64,000 bases of DNA, taken from the NCBI RefSeq assembly GCF_004210375.1, contig NC_134825.1, positions 73,337,558 through 73,401,557 of the forward strand. Reading direction: 5' to 3'. Positions within the stretch are counted from its first letter, which is position 1. Each line of letters begins with the position of its first letter. This document shows positions 61,201 through 64,000 of this stretch, piece after piece. The notes below the pieces were generated by a model. That model made no database searches and was not told the DNA's origin. It was given only the letters and a program-made list of their open reading frames with translations. A program made the translations under genes and the position numbers. Source of the DNA: Tachypleus tridentatus. Lineage: Eukaryota > Arthropoda > Merostomata > Xiphosura > Limulidae.

Positions 61201-62716
61201 AAGTTTGATATGATTCCAATGCAAAATAAATGATATCTTTTGGGATTGACTTTTAAGGAAAAGACATGTTCCTGAAGACTGAACTTAAGAAACACTTTTG
61301 AAACATACAGATAAGTTGCTTTTTAATTTTTGGAAGTGCCACAAAGTGTTGAAATATAAGAAGATTAAATTTTGTCATGTTTTGACATATTAACAGCAGA
61401 GGTGATGTTGGTTGCATATATTTTAAAAAGATATGCAGTTAAGTGGTAAAATCTTAGCATTTGTTTGAGCAGAGATCAGTTTCCAATTTCTAAAAATGTC
61501 ATGAAGACATTTATATTAAATGAATCTAAATACATTACAACAGAATACTTTATAATATTCAATCATACATGTATAATGCAAGTAGCTAAATATTAGAACA
61601 TATTTCACTAAATATAATAGTACTGTCTATTGTATGTCCATGTAACTACTTCACAGGGTGCAGATGGTATGGAGGTTTATTAAGTCCAGCCAGGAAGGAG
61701 TACATAAAAATATTTAGTTTTGCAGTTTTTTTATGGACATTTTTTAAATTTTATTTCACAACTTCATTCTCTGTAGATGGATCTTCACCAAATTTGGTAT
61801 GAAGGTTCATTGAGTCCATGGGCAGATACATGCAGATTTTGAGTTTTGTGGCTTTATAGCCATTTTTTCTTTTTTACCACTACTTTGTCTTCTGTAGATG
61901 TATCCTCACTAAATTTGGTATGGAGGTTCAAAGGGTACACAGAGAGATGCTGAATAAAAGTTTGAGTTTTGTGGGTGTTTTTCACCACTACTTTGCCCCC
62001 TGTAGATGAATCTTCATCAAATTTGGCACGAAGGTTTATTGGTCCATTCTGAAGTACATACAAATTTGTGATTTCACATTCCGTGCATTGTAGTTTTTAT
62101 GGGTGTTTTTTACAATTATATCAAGGGAAACAATTTTTCATTTTTAATATAACCTTTCATTAATAATAAATTTACATTTTGTGAGTTTAGGTCATTTGAA
62201 ATTAGTCTCAACAATTAATCATTTTTCCTCCAATAGTTAAAACAAAATGTCATTATTTATATTATTTGCTGAAAATGTTGAAGCCTCAGTGCAGGTTATA
62301 ATGAATTCTGTTAAATGTTACCATCATTATTCACCAAGTTTTTTAAGTAATTACTAATATATATCTTTTTTAAAGGTTGTTTTCTTATTAACACAACTGT
62401 AGTGATAAAACGTATAAATTACATGATAAATCTGACTGACTGTTGTATATCAGTTTTTCCAATCTCTTTTCACTAAAAGTTACCTAAAACAGTTGAATCA
62501 GCAGGATTTTCTAAATATGTTCAAATGGTAAATTATATTCATAAATATTATGTTTCAGATAAGGAAAAATTAAATAAATACAAATCAAAATTTTAATAAA
62601 TAAGTAAAACTGGTTGTCCAGTCATACCTTTGGTACCATTTTCATAGCTTCATACTCTGACCGCATTTCATCCATTTCATCATGGACTTCAATTGTACCT
62701 CTGAACCAAGTCAAAG
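58136..62716 (-). CDS. SLC2A1: Class I facilitative glucose transporter (GLUT1/SLC2A1-like), 3' half in six exons; 5' part outside window
   Basis: This is a plasma-membrane hexose uniporter of the major facilitator superfamily. Exons in transcript order are 62628-62716, 61080-61178, 60421-60633, 59883-59958, 58737-58864 and 58136-58279, all with GT-AG introns and matching phases, giving about 249 codons. The segment starts in the central cytoplasmic loop (ALTWFRGT) and covers TM7-TM12. Visible hallmarks are QQLSGINA in TM7, which carries the QLS signature of glucose-selective class I members. [11 protein letters not shown] lies in the loop after TM8. ATGPGSIPWF lies in TM10 and contains the tryptophan equivalent to GLUT1 W388. 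VNWSANF lies in TM11, equivalent to N411-W412. PETK follows TM12. TM1-TM6 should lie beyond base 64000. The C-terminal tail after the last conserved block is very short. Confidence 0.95.
58737..58864 (-). CDS. SLC2A1: GLUT exon: TM10-TM11
   Basis: The acceptor is TTTACAACAG and the donor GCT|GTAAGC. After the split glycine it reads [20 protein letters not shown], then [14 protein letters not shown]. It carries the PIPWF-type tryptophan and the N-W pair known in GLUT1 for inhibitor and substrate contacts. Phase 0 at the 3' end. Confidence 0.95.
59082..59144. mobile_element. 63-bp PLE tip insertion with 14-bp target duplication, in a GLUT intron
   Basis: The insert reads TGATGATGAGAAAACCCACT, then the PLE tip through ACCAGCCGTTTTTACATATA, matching the outer end of the PLE at 21920-21989. 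Flanks are AAACTAACCATTAG (59068-59081) and AAACTGACCATTAG (59145-59158). Confidence 0.82.
59883..59958 (-). CDS. SLC2A1: GLUT exon: TM10 start
   Basis: The acceptor is GTATTTCAG and the donor CCAG|GTTAGA. The 76 nt read [17 protein letters not shown], then V-V-M-F-A-T-G-P plus one base. This aligns with EQLPWMSYLSI and the G-P-G-P start of TM10 in GLUT1. Ends in phase 1. Confidence 0.93.
60421..60633 (-). CDS. SLC2A1: GLUT exon: TM7 end to TM9
   Basis: The acceptor is AAATTTTAG and the donor AAG|GTGGGT. Seventy-one codons start [14 protein letters not shown], followed by [10 protein letters not shown], then [18 protein letters not shown]. The E-R-x-G-R-R motif is the conserved cytoplasmic loop that controls the transport conformations in sugar porters. 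Confidence 0.96.
61080..61178 (-). CDS. SLC2A1: GLUT exon: TM7 with QLS motif
   Basis: The acceptor is ATTTCTCAG and the donor GCT|GTAAGT. Thirty-three codons, phase 0 on both sides, begin V-T-L-Q-E-M-W and end [11 protein letters not shown]. The QQLSGIN segment lines the sugar site; QLS in TM7 separates GLUT1/3/4-type carriers from fructose carriers. Confidence 0.95.
61640..62100. repeat. Diverged tandem repeat of about 108-121 bp in a GLUT intron
   Basis: CTGTAGATGNATCTTCAC, then AAATTTGGTATGAAGGTTCA recurs at 61771, 61892 and 62000, with a weaker copy before 61700. Unit spacing is 121 and 108 bp. An open frame across it is a by-product. Confidence 0.85.
62628..62716 (-). CDS. SLC2A1: GLUT exon: central cytoplasmic loop
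   Basis: The acceptor is CTTACCTTTTAG and the donor AAG|GTATGA. The 89 nt start with two bases that complete an alanine codon. They read [17 protein letters not shown], aligning with ALKKLRGTADVTHDLQEM of GLUT1, the intracellular helical segment between TM6 and TM7. No exon matching the preceding segment was seen between 62717 and 64000. Confidence 0.92.
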
Positions 62717-63083
62717 CTAAAAGGTAAGACATTAAACTGTTTTTATGATGATTTGCAAAGCACCACCAAAGTAGGTAAACACTTACAGGTGAACAAATTT
62801 ATGCATATTATATTGTGGAAAAGTTCACTTATTACTTTATCTTATATTTAATTAAAAATATTTTACCAAGCAAAACACTTTAGAATGACTAATGGATAAT
62901 TATATTTATTTCTGTACCTGTGGTAGTTTTCGTAAGAAAGAACTTAAATAATATCTGTTTACAATATATTCTAAAGCCACTGAAAGTTTACACTTTTTAT
63001 AATATTAAAGAAAACATAATATACAGTCATCCATAAAATATATTGATAAGATGAAATAAATACAGACTAGAAAAATCTCTAGC

Positions 63084-63359
63084 TTTGTTTGTTTTGATAT
63101 TTCGCACAAAGCAACTAGAGGGCTATCTGTGCTAGCCGTCCCTAATTTAGCAGTGTAAGACTAGAGGGAAGGCAGCTAGTCATCACCACCCACCGCCAAC
63201 TCTTGGGCTACTGTTTTACCAACGAATAGTGGGATTGACCGTCACATTATAACGCCCCCACGGCTGGGAGGGAGAGCATATTTGGCGCGACTCGGGCGCG
63301 AACCCGCGACCCTCAGATTACGAAGCACACGCCTTAACGCGCTAGGCCATGCCAGGCCC
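63084..63359 (-). repeat. tRNA-derived SINE, well preserved, perfect target duplication
   Basis: Full-length main family copy upstream of the most 5' visible GLUT exon, flanked by AAATCTCTAGC at 63073-63083 and 63360-63370. It shares the variants GGCTGGGAGG and ACTCGGGCGCGAAC with the inner nested copy at 8576, suggesting a common young subfamily. Confidence 0.9.
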
Positions 63360-63539
63360 AAATCTCTAGCAAAGTTTTATTTGAGAATTGGTCAGTAATG
63401 TAATATCAATGTAGAATACATGATGTATACAATGTGACATTGAAAATGTGAAGAAAAGATTTTGCATTATATGAAGACTGTGTCTGAAGATGTTTTATTA
63501 TCTGAGAGGAAGATTTTATAAGTTTTATCTCTCAGAGTA

Positions 63540-63818
63540 TTGTTTGTTTGTTTTGAATATTGCACAAAGCTACTTGAGGGCTATCTGTGCTAGCCGTTCC
63601 TAATTTAGCAGTGTAAGACTAGAGGGAAGGCAGCTAGTCATCACCACCCACCGCCAACTCTTGAGCTACTCTTTTACCAACGAATAGTGGGATTGACCGT
63701 CACATTATAACGCCCCCACGGCTGAAAGGGCGAGCATGTTTGGCGCGACGGGGATGCGAACCCGCGACCCTCAAATTACGAGTCGCACGCCTTAACACGC
63801 ATGGCCATGCCAGGCCCC
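63540..63818 (-). repeat. tRNA-derived SINE, well preserved
   Basis: Full copy near the right edge of the window, very close to family consensus (GGCGCGACGGGGATGCGAAC). Short flanking similarity (CTCTCAGAG before, CTCTCAGAT after) suggests a target duplication. Confidence 0.87.
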
Positions 63819-64000
63819 TCTCAGATTAAACAAAACAAATAATTGTTAATGTTTGGGGCGAATATATCAAAATGTGTTTTCAATGGTACTACAGTGTACG
63901 CTTGTATAAATGTTACTTTACGCTGTAATTTTCAACAAACTATTATGTTCACATAAAAAATATTAATGCGATAATCTTAGAAACCATAAAAAAACATGAT

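Noticed and set aside
60832-61295. Frames of 80 and 109 codons on the - strand
   Set aside because: They contain the real GLUT TM7 exon (61080-61178) extended into introns or read in the wrong frame.

Overview
This window is animal nuclear DNA: AT-rich, with short exons separated by long introns and many interspersed repeats. The tRNA-headed SINE family seen here in many copies is one I associate with horseshoe crabs (Limulus/Tachypleus/Carcinoscorpius). That organism call is from memory and is moderate at best; an arthropod, probably a chelicerate, is the safer statement. Nothing prokaryotic is present: no operons, and no long uninterrupted genes except repeat-derived frames.

Two protein-coding genes can be read with confidence by joining exons at splice sites. 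(1) On the + strand, 11945-46014, a complete forkhead transcription factor of the FOXJ2/FOXJ3 type has eight coding exons and encodes 368 residues. All junctions are phase-compatible, and both the N-terminal block and the acidic F-N-W-D tail match the family. (2) On the - strand, 62716 down to 58136, the last six coding exons of a class I facilitative glucose transporter (SLC2A1/GLUT1-like) are present. They run from the central cytoplasmic loop through TM7-TM12 to the stop; the first half lies beyond base 64000. The two genes converge tail to tail, about 12 kb apart. FOXJ3 and SLC2A1 both lie at human 1p34.2, and FOXJ2 and SLC2A3 both lie at 12p13.31, so this looks like very old microsynteny.

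Region by region: 1-11700 is intergenic and rich in SINEs (one SINE sits inside another). It also holds a weak candidate three-exon transcript (7222-10232). 11700-46230 is the FOXJ locus. Its introns carry two Penelope-like retroelement (PLE) copies, a LINE endonuclease scrap, a hAT transposase tail, an 18-copy 42-bp minisatellite, a 78-bp mariner-type palindrome and a small PLE-derived foldback placed 16 bp before the terminal exon. 46231-58135 is intergenic and holds a complete but broken hAT DNA transposon with inverted repeats and target duplications (49467-52046), followed by a decayed CR1-like LINE (about 52660-54470). 58136-64000 is the glucose transporter 3' half, whose introns hold a 63-bp PLE tip and a diverged tandem repeat; two well-preserved SINEs lie upstream of its most 5' visible exon.

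I found no self-contained new biological system. The most interesting observations are the FOXJ-GLUT linkage, the PLE insertion that duplicated the likely branch-point region of the last FOXJ exon, the recurrent hammerhead-like motif in the PLE ends, and a perfect 31-bp hairpin inside the hAT transposase.
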